Source: Bradyrhizobium arachidis
GTDB lineage: Bacteria > Pseudomonadota > Alphaproteobacteria > Rhizobiales > Xanthobacteraceae
Assembly (NCBI RefSeq): GCF_015291705.1
Contig: NZ_CP030050.1
Coordinates: 7,626,001 to 7,690,000 of the forward strand
Reading direction: 5' to 3'
DNA length: 64,000 nt
Position 1 is the stretch's first letter, and the number at the start of each line of letters is the position of its first letter. The position numbers and the translations under genes are program-made. Shown here piece after piece: positions 17,913 through 25,969 of this stretch. A model generated the notes under the pieces. The model saw only the letters and a list, made by a program, of their open reading frames with translations, searched no databases and was not told the origin of the DNA.

Positions 17913-17932
17913 CACCATCCGTCTGGATGGTG
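17913..17932 (-). promoter_or_regulatory. Palindromic operator upstream of the CopG gene
   Basis: CACCATCC, four spacer bases (GTCT) and GGATGGTG form a perfect 8-bp inverted repeat immediately upstream of the CopG start. No T-run follows, so it is not a terminator. Binding by the CopG protein is inferred. The next 980 bases (17933-18913) show no gene I can support. Confidence 0.5.
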
Positions 17933-18913
17933 TGTGGATGTATCTAGATGCTCCCGGGCGCCTTTCAAGGGGTGGAGCCATCCAATAAACCAGGAGCTCG
18001 CGCAGGCGGACCGTCTCGTGGAGCGTCAGACAAATTCTGGCGAAACTCGCCTCCCCTGTCTTCGCAAGCCCGATGGCCCAGTTCGTTTAAAAAAACAGAA
18101 ACAGGTTCGTCGTGCTCCCACGTCGCGGGCAAACCAAAATAGAAAGCACCTTAACCTTCTGAGTGACATGCTCAATGTCGCTCACCTTCCGCTTCCCGTG
18201 TCGCCGGATGGCCGGCTGCCCACGTTCGCTGAAGTGACCGGCTTTGATGCTGCATCAGCGTGGGCCCCGCCTTACGCCAGGGCAACAAGCGTTTCTCGGC
18301 GAGCTCGCTGTCCGCTTCGCAGTGGTCAGTGGCCGGCTCAGCTACCAGCACAACTTCACAACAACGAGCCCCGCGAGATTGAAGTTCTCGAGAGCGCCGC
18401 TTTCACCGATTTCCTCGACAAGTCCGAACCGCTCTGGGCCGACCTGTACGGTTGGAGAACCAACTAGGCGTCATTCCGGAGCCAAGGGCGGCAAACTCAG
18501 GATCACGGCCTCGCCATCGATCACAAACCTCTTTTGCCGGTTCCTCAGCGCGGCCTCAGGCCATCCAGAGTGCGGATGGTGACCATCTCACCGCAAGAGC
18601 AGCGGGCGTTCCCGTCCGGCCGTTGAGTCGGCAACGGCAGAGCCGCCTGTGCATGCAGTTCTTCCAGGCGGTCCAGTCGCGCTAGCTGCGCCAAGCCTCG
18701 TAATCGATCTCGGACCGCGTTGCCAGCCACCTCTGCCATGCCGCCTCGAAGCCGGCGCGGGACCTTGTCGAACGTCTCGTTAATGCCGCCGCGGTGCTTC
18801 CTGGGCTCGATCCCTGGAAGCCGCCACCGTGGCTCACGTAGGCAGAGCCGCCCTAGGACGTGCGGCGCGAGTAGGGGGATAGCAACAAAGTATGGCTTTG
18901 GCTGTTCACATGC

Positions 18914-19150
18914 ATGGAAGCGCATCTGCTGCAGGTCACTACTGACGATGGCGAGTGCCGGTTTTGGTTAGCAGCCGGTACGGAAGAAGAGGCCGTTCAG
19001 CTCGTCTTGGATGCCATCCCTGAGGGATGGACCGCCAAACTAATCGATCGCGGGGGCACCGCCGGGGAGCAAGCTTCAGCGCTCGGCCTGACTGTTGGGC
19101 TCGCGCCAGGAGAAGCCCGCGAGGTAAGCAGAGGAATCGGGCTTAGCTGA
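18914..19150 (+). CDS. Small protein, intact member of a duplicated family
   Basis: 78 aa with alternating strands and helices: LLQVTTDDGECRFWLAAGTE, then LVLDAIPEGWTAKLIDRGGT. The PEGWTAxxxxxxxxxxQxxxxxxLxxGxxxxL pattern recurs in the frameshifted copy at 25432-25657. No signal peptide; function unknown. The ribosome-binding site is weak, so the exact start is uncertain. Confidence 0.5.
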   Translation: MEAHLLQVTTDDGECRFWLAAGTEEEAVQLVLDAIPEGWTAKLIDRGGTAGEQASALGLTVGLAPGEAREVSRGIGLS

Positions 19151-19237
19151 TACGCAGGCACTTCTCCGCCGCCGCGATCTGCGATCGGGGAAACTGACCA
19201 GATGAATTTTGAAGGTTTAGCCCACAAGGAGCGTCAG

Positions 19238-19468
19238 ATGAGCGAACGACGTGAGCTATATCGTGATACCAACGGCGACGCTTGGTTTCTGGGACGCGAG
19301 CCGGCCAATGGACATGCTTTCATCATTCATCAGCCAAATGCGCCTCCTGGCGGCCGACTGACACACATTGAACTCGGCGATTTCTTGCGAAGTGAGCCGA
19401 AAGGACCCGAGCACCAGGCCCTTCTGCGCCTGATAGGTACGCTAGTGAACGTGCCACCGTACGCTTAG
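19238..19468 (+). CDS. Small protein, intact member of a duplicated family
   Basis: 76 aa, ATG 19238 after a strong AAGGAG. The core LYRDTNGDAWFLGREP, GHAFIIHQPNAPPGGRLTHI and LLRLIGTLVNV is repeated in the broken minus-strand copy at 24378-24603. The family is common in Bradyrhizobium as an unnamed protein. It is preceded 87 bases upstream by the other duplicated-family gene, suggesting the two moved together. Confidence 0.65.
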   Translation: MSERRELYRDTNGDAWFLGREPANGHAFIIHQPNAPPGGRLTHIELGDFLRSEPKGPEHQALLRLIGTLVNVPPYA

Positions 19469-19929
19469 GGCGTACCAGCAGCGTTAGAGCGGCCTAGCAC
19501 TCACATATACGGGCTGTTCTCCGAGACCATAAGCAGAGACGGATCGGATATCGGCACACCTTGCAGGTCAATCGAGGCGTTTGAAAGGATCTGCGTGCAG
19601 ATACGTGCCATCAAAGTAATTGACGCCAAAGCGTCGATCACCAATCCAACGCTCTCTCCGCATTCGAATCTTCCTGAGCAGAGTTCGTGGCGGCCAACGC
19701 AAGCATTGACTAGCTGTTCCTATAGGATGCAAACGCTCCCTCACGCTTGGTGGCTGAAAACCTCAGTAAGGAAGAGCAGCGAATGGCCGGCGCACACGAA
19801 AATTGAGGGTCGGGGCGAGACGGGCCTTTCCAAGCCTCGCGCCATTTCGGAACAAAGATCCAAGAAGCCGTCTGCCCACCAGAAAGAGAGGGCCGCCCGG
19901 AGGCGGCTAGTTTTTGTCTTCTCTTCTGC

Positions 19930-20121
19930 TTATTTTTTGAGGGCGTCAGCGGCGTCCCGCGCTGCATCCTTCACATCTCCCGCCGCATTGTGGGCAGATC
20001 CCTTGGCCTTGTCGATCTTGCCTTCGGCTTCCATGTCCTTGTCGCCAGTGAGCTTACCGGCACCTTCTTTGATGGCGCCTTTTGCCTTGTCGGCAGCGCC
20101 CTTCACATGTTCGCGGTCCAT
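19930..20121 (-). CDS. CsbD-family stress protein
   Basis: 63 aa. Typical CsbD sequence: MDREHVKGAADKAKGAIKEG, then GKLTGDKDMEAEGKIDKAKG. It is highly hydrophilic, with repeated KGxxxxAxGK units and a helical Ala-rich tail. CsbD proteins are induced by general stress; their molecular job is not known. ATG 20121 follows AAAGGA. A full EcfG promoter match lies 32-56 bases upstream. Bases 19470-19929 hold nothing I can assign. Confidence 0.9.
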   Translation of the reverse strand: MDREHVKGAADKAKGAIKEGAGKLTGDKDMEAEGKIDKAKGSAHNAAGDVKDAARDAADALKK

Positions 20122-20152
20122 GATCGTGTCCTTTGCTGTTGGGAGAGCACAC

Positions 20153-20177
20153 AACGAAAGCGTTGCGCAGTGGTTCC
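20153..20177 (-). promoter_or_regulatory. EcfG promoter of the CsbD gene
   Basis: GGAAC (20177-20173, minus), 16 bases, CGTT (20156-20153): an exact consensus in front of a known general-stress gene family. It is the best-supported promoter of this set. Confidence 0.65.
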
Positions 20178-20328
20178 TCCTGCGGAGGCCCGCTTAAGGC
20201 CGCCGGCGTCGGACGCCTCGGCATATTGAAGGCAAGCCACCACTAAATTCTCGTCGCCTGGCGGGCCGTTCTAACCGACTCGTGCTCTTATGGGGCGCGC
20301 CGGCCGGTCGCCGAGTGCGCGCAAGCGG

Positions 20329-20440
20329 ATGGTCAAAATTGCTCAGACCTGGTCTGCCACAAGTGTTAACAACGCCCATCACCGTCCGGCTCATGGCTTC
20401 TATCGGTGCTGAGAACGCCAATTGCGCTCCCGCCTAACCG
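20329..20440 (+). repeat. Shared upstream element, copy B
   Basis: The same ordered blocks as 13821-13930 (ATGGTCAAAATTGCTCAGA, GTTAACAA, TATCGGTGCTGAGAACGCCA, CGCTCCCGCC). It ends 14 bases before the start of the small gene at 20454. Confidence 0.55.
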
Positions 20441-20453
20441 AACAGCGAGCACC

Positions 20454-20639
20454 ATGTTCAAGCAATCATCGATATTTCAATACCGCTTAGAGGACGAGGC
20501 AATTGACTTGCGCAAGCAGGCTGAGGGTATGCCTCATGGCGTTCGACGCGACGAGCTTCTACGGATGGCCAACCGGATCGATAACTCGGTTATCGTCAAT
20601 AAGTGGCTGGATTCACCAGGTCTGCGCGCTCCGACGTAA
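20454..20639 (+). CDS. Small helical protein, copy 2 of a local family
   Basis: 61 aa. Helix YRLEDEAIDLRKQAEGMP, then GVRRDELLRMANRIDNSVI and VNKWLDSPGLRAPT. Closely related to the protein at 8821-9018 and to the broken copy at 20912. The start at ATG 20454 is supported by the conserved upstream element ending just before it. Function unknown. Confidence 0.6.
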   Translation: MFKQSSIFQYRLEDEAIDLRKQAEGMPHGVRRDELLRMANRIDNSVIVNKWLDSPGLRAPT

Positions 20640-20856
20640 ACCTACCAGCGCAGAGAGGCCGCCTCAGTTGGCGGCGTTTGGCCTTACGAGCCTGACATAG
20701 GTGGCGAACACCAGCCCGCGCGCGGAAGCGATTACCGCATGACGGCAGTCGGCCTGCGGCAGAAACTCGAATAGTTCACTAGCGGGAGCCGAAACAAGTG
20801 CTCGCTATCCAGCACCGAAAGGCGCACTGTCCGCCATCGCGCGGCCCTTAGCAATT

Positions 20857-20900
20857 ACGGTGATGTGAACGCAAGTTCCGCTCCCGCTTGACCCGCAGCG
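20857..20900 (+). repeat. Shared upstream element, partial copy C
   Basis: ACGGTGATGTGAACGCAAG followed by CGCTCCCGC matches the 3' half of copies A and B and sits just before the broken third small-protein copy. The 5' half is not recognisable. Confidence 0.4.
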
Positions 20901-20911
20901 GAGCATCAAAC

Positions 20912-21114
20912 ATGGCGGCTCGACGGCCCTCACACTAATCATCGACACTCGAATATCGCCTCGCACAGGAGGCGATCAATCTCCGCCTAGTCTACAGGTC
21001 AAGGAGTTGCCCGTTGGCGTTCGCCGCGCAGAGCTCTTGCGAAAGGCCAGGCACATCGATGTCGCAGGAGAGATCAACAGGTGGTTGACCTCGCCGGACT
21101 ACAGGCGCCACCTT
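20912..21114 (+). pseudogene. Small helical protein family, copy 3, broken
   Basis: ATG 20912 is followed after eight codons by TAA. The family sequence then appears in pieces: LEYRLAQEAINLR in one frame, then ELPVGVRRAELLRKARHI and INRWLTSPDYR in another. Stop and frameshift are both present, while the upstream element remains, so this was a tandem duplicate of the 20454 gene that decayed. Confidence 0.55.
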
Positions 21115-21208
21115 AAGCTTGGCTCTCGTTCGCGTGATGAACTTCTGCACTCCACGAAGAGACCAACCTATACCGGGATTTTACAGTCTCCCTCCCGGGC
21201 TGGTAAGC

Positions 21209-21245
21209 CGCCGCCTGCGCTTTATTTAAGCGGGCGGCGTTTTTG
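21209..21245 (+). terminator. Rho-independent terminator
   Basis: A stem beginning CGCCGCC and closing GGCGGCG, with an inner CGCTT/AAGCG stem, is followed by TTTTT. It ends the small-gene block starting at 20454. Confidence 0.65.
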
Positions 21246-21734
21246 TTCTCAGGGGCCAAACGACCTCATCTCCTGCGGTTGCCCCACCACCGGCCAAGGC
21301 CCAGTCATAGGCGCCGGTGGTTGACAGACGGGTCCCAGCCTACGGTCGGTAGCCATGTGCGACGACGATCTGTTACTTCCATCTATGTGCCGATGCGACG
21401 TCCCTGGCGGGACATCACCCGGGACGCGCTGCGCCGCTCTCATGCGCTTTGGAAATCGAGCCCGAAATGAAATCGGGCCGCTGATGCAGGTCCGTTCTCA
21501 TGCGCTTAGTCTTCTACCACCTTAGTCTTTCTTTCTTCGGCTTCTTGGCTTCGCGATTGCCGCGTTGCTATCCCTTCGCCATGCCGTCAATCTCCTGTTG
21601 CGGTTCGAGTTCGTCCAGTTCATCCGACTGCAGAACGCGCCCTCGATCAACGTCGGCAGAAAACGATAAGCTTTTCATACTTTCTTTAGCAAATCTCGAC
21701 CGACTCCGCTTTGGTGAACTCTCTTCAGGGGGGC

Positions 21735-22470
21735 TTACCTTTGCGGCTGGGGAGCGTAAGCAATCTTCTTCAGTGCCTTGTTCGCATCACCGCGACCTTG
21801 ATAAGTGCCGAGCAACTCGCCCTCGTCGTCAATTTCTTCAACCCGGCACAGGGTCCAGCGCTTGTCTTTGCCCTGCGCGATGCGGAACGCACGACCGTTG
21901 CGGCGACAATAGAATGCTTCGGATCTCTCGATTCTGGTCCACGCACAATCCGCGCCCAACAGAAACCGCTGTTCCAGCCTTATTCGCTCTTCCTCTCTCC
22001 AGCGCCGATAGCTTTGCTCCTGCTCCGTTTCTAAGCCTGTCTTCCTCGCGCTCGATGCGCTCCTGCAACGCTCCAATGATCGCGCGCATCTCGGTGCCGT
22101 TTCCCTTGTCTGACTGACACAATGCGACACAGCCATTTCTGAGTTCGTCCTTGGGATAACTTGTATGTGGTTCTTCCCAAATAGCGCGCAGACTCTGCTC
22201 CACATCCGTTTTCGTCAACGGCAGGCCGGGTAACGTATTCAGAAACGCCTGGAGGTCCTCGACGGGTATCCAGATGGAGCCGCTGCCTGTGCGGCCTCTT
22301 CTCGCCGACTCTCCCCACTTCTTCCACACGGAGCTTGCTCCATCCAGCGCTTTCATAATCTCGCGCGATACCTTGTGAACGCTATGCGGCTCACGCAGGT
22401 GCTTCAAGGATGGGCTTTTTACGTAATCAAACAAGATAGAGGCGACGGCGTAGTGACGATCAGCGTTCAT
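21735..22470 (-). pseudogene. Unrecognised protein gene, frameshifted
   Basis: From ATG 22470 the product reads HYAVASILFDYVKSPSLKHL and continues through SGSIWIPVEDLQAFLNTLPG to IIGALQERIEREEDRL. A one-base indel near 22028 then shifts the frame, and the protein continues ETEQEQSYRRWREEERIRLE to ADCAWTRIERSEAFYCRRNG, ending at 21735. The combined length would be about 245 aa: a helical N-terminal part, coiled coil, and a small beta domain. I do not recognise the family. The plus-strand frame opposite it is a shadow. Confidence 0.5.
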
Positions 22471-22957
22471 GCGGAGCTCTCGTCATTTTAATGCAACAGC
22501 AAGGCAAGTTACGCGGTGCGGCTCAGGCAACTCTCAACAGGCTAACTCGATAACACCATTAGGTTCACGGTTCTGGGGATGCTCCGGATCGATGCCATTG
22601 AGAACCCGCCGCTTAACGGCGCGCCAGATGGTCTGGCATAGCTCCGCCGCAGCTTTCGATGCCTGAGTGCAGATTGGCTCTTCGGTGACCAGCCCACGCA
22701 CCGACATGGATCTGTGCCCAGATTGAACACATACTCATTAAACGTAGCACCGATGAAGTGCCGGGCTAAGTGTGGATGGCGGACTACTTCGCCCTCCCAC
22801 TGTGGTGGACTGCTCGGCGCTATGGTGCTTCGCATTCGCGCCACCCTTCCCGACAAGGGGAGGGCGAGAACCACGCTGGCAAGAATGAAGGCGATAGGGC
22901 TATGCGCTGCATGCCCCCTAAACGCATTTTGGGAGCTTTTTGTTGCTATGCACCGTA

Positions 22958-22983
22958 GGAACGGATCGCCAGCCGCTTCCGTT
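22958..22983 (+). promoter_or_regulatory. EcfG-like promoter motif
   Basis: GGAAC (22958-22962), 18 bases, GTT (22981-22983), directly before ATG 22991. If used, the transcript would have almost no leader, which weakens the call or suggests leaderless translation. Confidence 0.35.
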
Positions 22984-22990
22984 ACCCATC

Positions 22991-23209
22991 ATGGAAAATA
23001 TACGCCCACAAGACGAAAATATACGCCCACAAGACGAAGACCCGCGCGAGACGCCGCTGGATGATCCGCGGCAGCAGACTGACGCCCCCCATCACAAGCA
23101 GACAAATGAACCGTGGAAGGGCAATCCTGAGAAGGATCAACTCCCTCCTGACCGGCCGGACATCGATCTGGAGAATGGCAGGAGAGCAACACCCATCAGT
23201 CGAGAGTAG
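22991..23209 (+). CDS. Small hydrophilic protein with a tandem repeat, 72 aa
   Basis: The product is extremely polar (Asp, Pro, Arg, Gln) and starts with ENIRPQD twice in a row, encoded by a perfect 21-bp tandem duplication at 22994-23035. It continues DPRETPLDDPRQQTDAPHHK. No hydrophobic core, so probably disordered. The next gene starts eight bases after its stop, suggesting an operon. Bases 22471-22957 hold no supported gene. Confidence 0.5.
   Translation: MENIRPQDENIRPQDEDPRETPLDDPRQQTDAPHHKQTNEPWKGNPEKDQLPPDRPDIDLENGRRATPISRE
22994..23035 (+). repeat. Perfect 21-bp tandem duplication inside a gene
   Basis: Two identical 21-base units (22994-23014, 23015-23035) encode ENIRPQD twice in frame. 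Confidence 0.9.
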
Positions 23210-23216
23210 CAGTATC

Positions 23217-23417
23217 ATGTATCGTACCCGCGAATATCTTGAGTGCGCCGAGAACTGCGCGCACCTCGCGGAGCAGGCTCGGACGGCCCCCGCCGCGCGC
23301 CGCTATCAACGCATGGAGGCGGCTTGGCGCGCGCTCGCCGAGGAGCAGCAGTGGCTGGACGGGGAGATTCCGCCGGTAGGCAGACCAAATTCATCCGCGC
23401 TACACTCGCACTCATGA
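23217..23417 (+). CDS. Small helical protein, intact member of a duplicated family
   Basis: 66 aa: YRTREYLECAENCAHLAEQA, then RRYQRMEAAWRALAEEQQWL and DGE. The Cys-Ala-Glu-Asn-Cys motif and the W-xx-LAEEQxWL helix are typical of an unnamed Bradyrhizobium protein family. A broken copy lies at 24173-24307 with a stop in place of the first Trp. It is eight bases downstream of the tandem-repeat gene. Confidence 0.65.
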   Translation: MYRTREYLECAENCAHLAEQARTAPAARRYQRMEAAWRALAEEQQWLDGEIPPVGRPNSSALHSHS

Positions 23418-23648
23418 CGCGCACAATCCGCGCTTGCTGCCAATAAGGAATTGCTTCGTCGGCGGTAGCCCAACCTGACTTTCATCGTGCGCTGGCAGCG
23501 CACAACACAGTGACATGAGACATAATTGAACCCAACTTTGTGCGTAACCTCCCGTGTGCACAAAGACGCCTGCGCTTGCTCGGCGCTCAGCCAGGGTAGG
23601 AACCATAGTCGTTGGGACAGCTTGGTATCCAGAACGAAAGGATATCTT

Positions 23649-23867
23649 ATGTCCACAAAGATACCCAACACAGAAGCCGATGCGGGCCATCAAGTCCCGT
23701 CACGTCGTCACGACGCTGGTAGCGGCGCGAACGAAACTACCGATGGATTGGATGCAAGCACCGAAGCGTTGCGCCATGCTGCGGAAGACACGCCATCGGG
23801 TGCCTTGACCGAGGATGTAGAGATTGTCCCGGTATTTGACCGCGCCGACTTAGCACCCAAAATTTAG
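23649..23867 (+). CDS. Small acidic protein, 72 aa
   Basis: ATG 23649 follows AAAGGA. The product is acidic and mostly disordered (NETTDGLDASTEALRHAAED), ending VEIVPVFDRADLAPKI. No family recognised. A 50-codon membrane-protein gene starts eight bases after its stop, so the two are probably cotranscribed. Confidence 0.5.
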   Translation: MSTKIPNTEADAGHQVPSRRHDAGSGANETTDGLDASTEALRHAAEDTPSGALTEDVEIVPVFDRADLAPKI

Positions 23868-23875
23868 GTGCAACC

Positions 23876-24028
23876 ATGGTGAAGAAAAAGCACGGCATCA
23901 TTATCGAAACACCCATGGAAGCGCGTCAAGCCGAACCCGGGCCCTCGATCCTCTTGCTGCTTCTCATCAGCGTAAGTGTCGCTGTGCTCGCTATGGCCGT
24001 TGTCTGGTTCGTTTTCTTCCGTACCTAG
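23876..24028 (+). CDS. Single-pass membrane microprotein, 50 aa
   Basis: ATG 23876 to TAG 24026-24028. A basic head (VKKKHGIIIETPME) precedes one long hydrophobic helix (SILLLLLISVSVAVLAMAVV), ending WFVFFRT. The start lies eight bases after the preceding small gene. Positive-inside topology predicts the C-terminus outside. Function unknown. Confidence 0.55.
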   Translation: MVKKKHGIIIETPMEARQAEPGPSILLLLLISVSVAVLAMAVVWFVFFRT

Positions 24029-24172
24029 CGTCGCGTTGCTTTTAGCTAGGCCGATTTACAGCCCGTTAGGTGGAGAATTGTCAGACCGGACTGCATTGAT
24101 CGCGAGCCGGGCCAATCCCATGTCCATCCTAACGGAGGACAGCTTGAAGCAATCGCAGCATTCCAAAATGCA

Positions 24173-24307
24173 GAGAACTGCCGAGCGCGCTGCCGAGATC
24201 CAACTTTCCACCGGTACAAGCGCATAGAAACCGCATGAAGGACTTTGGCCGATGAGCAAGAATGGCTGAATGGTGAGATTATTCAGAACGCCGAGTCCCG
24301 GGACTAG
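24173..24307 (+). pseudogene. Broken copy of the 23217 family
   Basis: One frame reads ENCRARCRDPTFHRYKRIET, then a stop (TGA 24236-24238) where the intact copy has Trp, then RTLADEQEWLNGEIIQ. The N-terminal part is unrecognisable. Confidence 0.55.
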
Positions 24308-24377
24308 CTGCGTTCAAGCTTAGCGAACTGAGTAACGGCGGGTCTGTTGCTAGCCTTGGGGAGCACTTCCGGACCTG

Positions 24378-24603
24378 GGCAAACAGCGGTACCTCGACCA
24401 GTGTTCCGATCAGTCGCGGCAACGCTTGCTGTTCGACTCCATTTCCGTCACGCAAGAGCTCGCCCAATTCAATGTGAGAAAGGCGGCCACCAGAAGGGGC
24501 ATTGGGCTGATGAATAATAAAAGCATGACCGCTAGTCGGCTCGCGCCCCGATGAACCAAGCGTCGCCATTTGGACTGCGATATAGTTCTCGCCGGTCTGA
24601 ATA
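24378..24603 (-). pseudogene. Broken copy of the 19238 family
   Basis: On the minus strand SDRRELYRSPNGDAWF is followed, after a one-base shift, by REPTSGHAFIIHQPNAPSGG and LSHIELGELLRDG, matching the gene at 19238. The start codon is lost (TAT in its place). The decay is recent, since most residues still match. Confidence 0.6.
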
Positions 24604-25115
24604 TTTCCTCCTAATCGCCCCAAGCTAGGGCGCGTACTAATAACTCCCTTGTATGAGGTCCGCTATGATCCTGATAGTGGCGCACTAGCACTAGCCGCTC
24701 TCGCCAGGTCCGAGCTGGGACAACATCGGGCTAGCAAATAGAGCCGCCAACTGGATCGGCTTTTAGTTCATCTTCGCCGAAGCTCGTCATGTAGCCCGGG
24801 ATCGTCGGCACACTCTTGCGCGGCCTGTCGAGCTTCCTCCATGCCGCCCCCCGGCGAAGGCTTTGGACGGGCTGCTTTTCGGTCACGCTATTTCGTCATC
24901 CCAAACACGGCTGTTGGCATCTCCGACATTCAAAAGACCCAACAGCTTTTTCTTGCCCGCGTCGAATGCCGAAAACGAAGGGAACAAGGCTCACGGATGG
25001 GGCCGGGATCCTGCGGCTCGGGAGGGCTGCTTTGCAGGAGTCTGTCATCGGTCGGTCGGCAAGGGTCGTTCAAATACCGAACCATCTCAGGCAAGCGTTG
25101 CCGCTATACAAACTC

Positions 25116-25319
25116 CTATTCTTCCAGCTCCGTGAGGATGCGGTTGCGGTGCTGGATATGCTGCATCTGAATGGCGAAGAAGGTGTTTAGAAGCTTCTGA
25201 GCCTCGGTTGTGTTCGCTCCTCGGCGAGCCAAGTCCGCAATACGCTCCTCTTGCTTGGCAATATTCCGCTCGCCTTGCGCGACGTGCCGTTCGGCCTGTT
25301 CCAAATGGCGAAGCTGCAT
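25116..25319 (-). CDS. Small coiled-coil protein, 67 aa
   Basis: The product is a continuous charged helix: LEQAERHVAQGERNIAKQEE, then RIADLARRGANTTEAQKLLN and FFAIQMQHIQHRNRILTELE. This is a widespread unnamed rhizobial family. ATG 25319 is chosen over GTG 25331 because the EcfG-like promoter at 25337-25362 would start transcription near 25330. Bases 24604-25115 show nothing I can assign. Confidence 0.6.
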   Translation of the reverse strand: MQLRHLEQAERHVAQGERNIAKQEERIADLARRGANTTEAQKLLNTFFAIQMQHIQHRNRILTELEE

Positions 25320-25336
25320 TGCGCGGTCCACGAGGC

Positions 25337-25362
25337 AACCTAGAACAGAGTTGGACAGTTCC
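25337..25362 (-). promoter_or_regulatory. EcfG-type promoter motif, minus strand
   Basis: GGAAC (25362-25358, minus), 18 bases, GTT (25339-25337), directly upstream of the coiled-coil gene. Confidence 0.45.
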
Positions 25363-25431
25363 CAAACGCAGGCCCGATGTCATCCCGGCAAGAAAATTGT
25401 CTAGCATAAAAGGACGCCAAATGAAGCTGTC

Positions 25432-25657
25432 TCACTCGGGAGTGAGCTTGTAAACGTCACCGGGTTGTAGGTTGAGTTCCTGAAACAGCCCTTGCTGCTT
25501 TTCCGTAACAAGCGCTGGTACAATTTCCGCCGTCCAGCCTTCGGGGACAGCCGCGAGGACGAGTGTCAACGCCTGACGTGGCTTGCCGCTTCGCTGGCGG
25601 CGCATCGTCTGAGGCCACCTCCACAATCGTGAACGAATTGCCGAACGACTCTGCCAT
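25432..25657 (-). pseudogene. Broken copy of the 18914 family
   Basis: From ATG 25657 the frame reads AESFGNSFTIVEVASDDAPP and then loses register. The second frame gives TLVLAAVPEGWTAEIVPALV and QGLFQELNLQPGDVYKLTPE, ending at 25432. The PEGWTA core matches the intact protein at 18914. The indel lies near 25575-25590. Confidence 0.55.
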
Positions 25658-25800
25658 CGATGGGTAATCCGACGACGTGCTGCAAGTTGCAACAACTAGC
25701 TGGGATGGGCCACGGTCGGTAAGCAGCCTTGACCGGGAATTAAGTTTCCCGGCAAGCCGAACTATGGGCCCCCGCCAAGGCTCTCAGGGGCCTCCTGGAC

Positions 25801-25968
25801 GTGCGCTACGGCACCCGCGACGGATCGGACTGCGCCGAGTTCTCAGGGGAAGGGCGAGACGCCCGTGACCTGAAGGTGTCGCGGAACACGGTTCGGAAGG
25901 TGCTGAGGTCGGGAGAGACCTCCTTCGAGTACGAGCGGCAGGTGCAGCCGCGGCCAAAGCTGGGACGA
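25801..25968 (+). pseudogene. IS21 istA transposase fragment
   Basis: The frame reads RDARDLKVSRNTVRKVLRSG, then ETSFEYERQVQPRPKLGRW, the N-terminal helix-turn-helix region of IS21 IstA (AxELxxSRxTVRKxxR...YxRxxQPxPKLGxW). It is cut at about 25968, where relaxase sequence begins on the other strand, so the element is truncated and inactive. Confidence 0.6.
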
Positions 25969-25969
25969 T

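Noticed and set aside
21453..21482. Short hairpin GCCCGA...TCGGGC
   Set aside because: Six-base stem without a T-run or adjacent gene end; too weak to call.
21500..22117. Plus-strand frame of 205 codons
   Set aside because: It lies opposite the better-supported frameshifted gene at 21735-22470 and is Ser/Pro/Arg-rich without domains.
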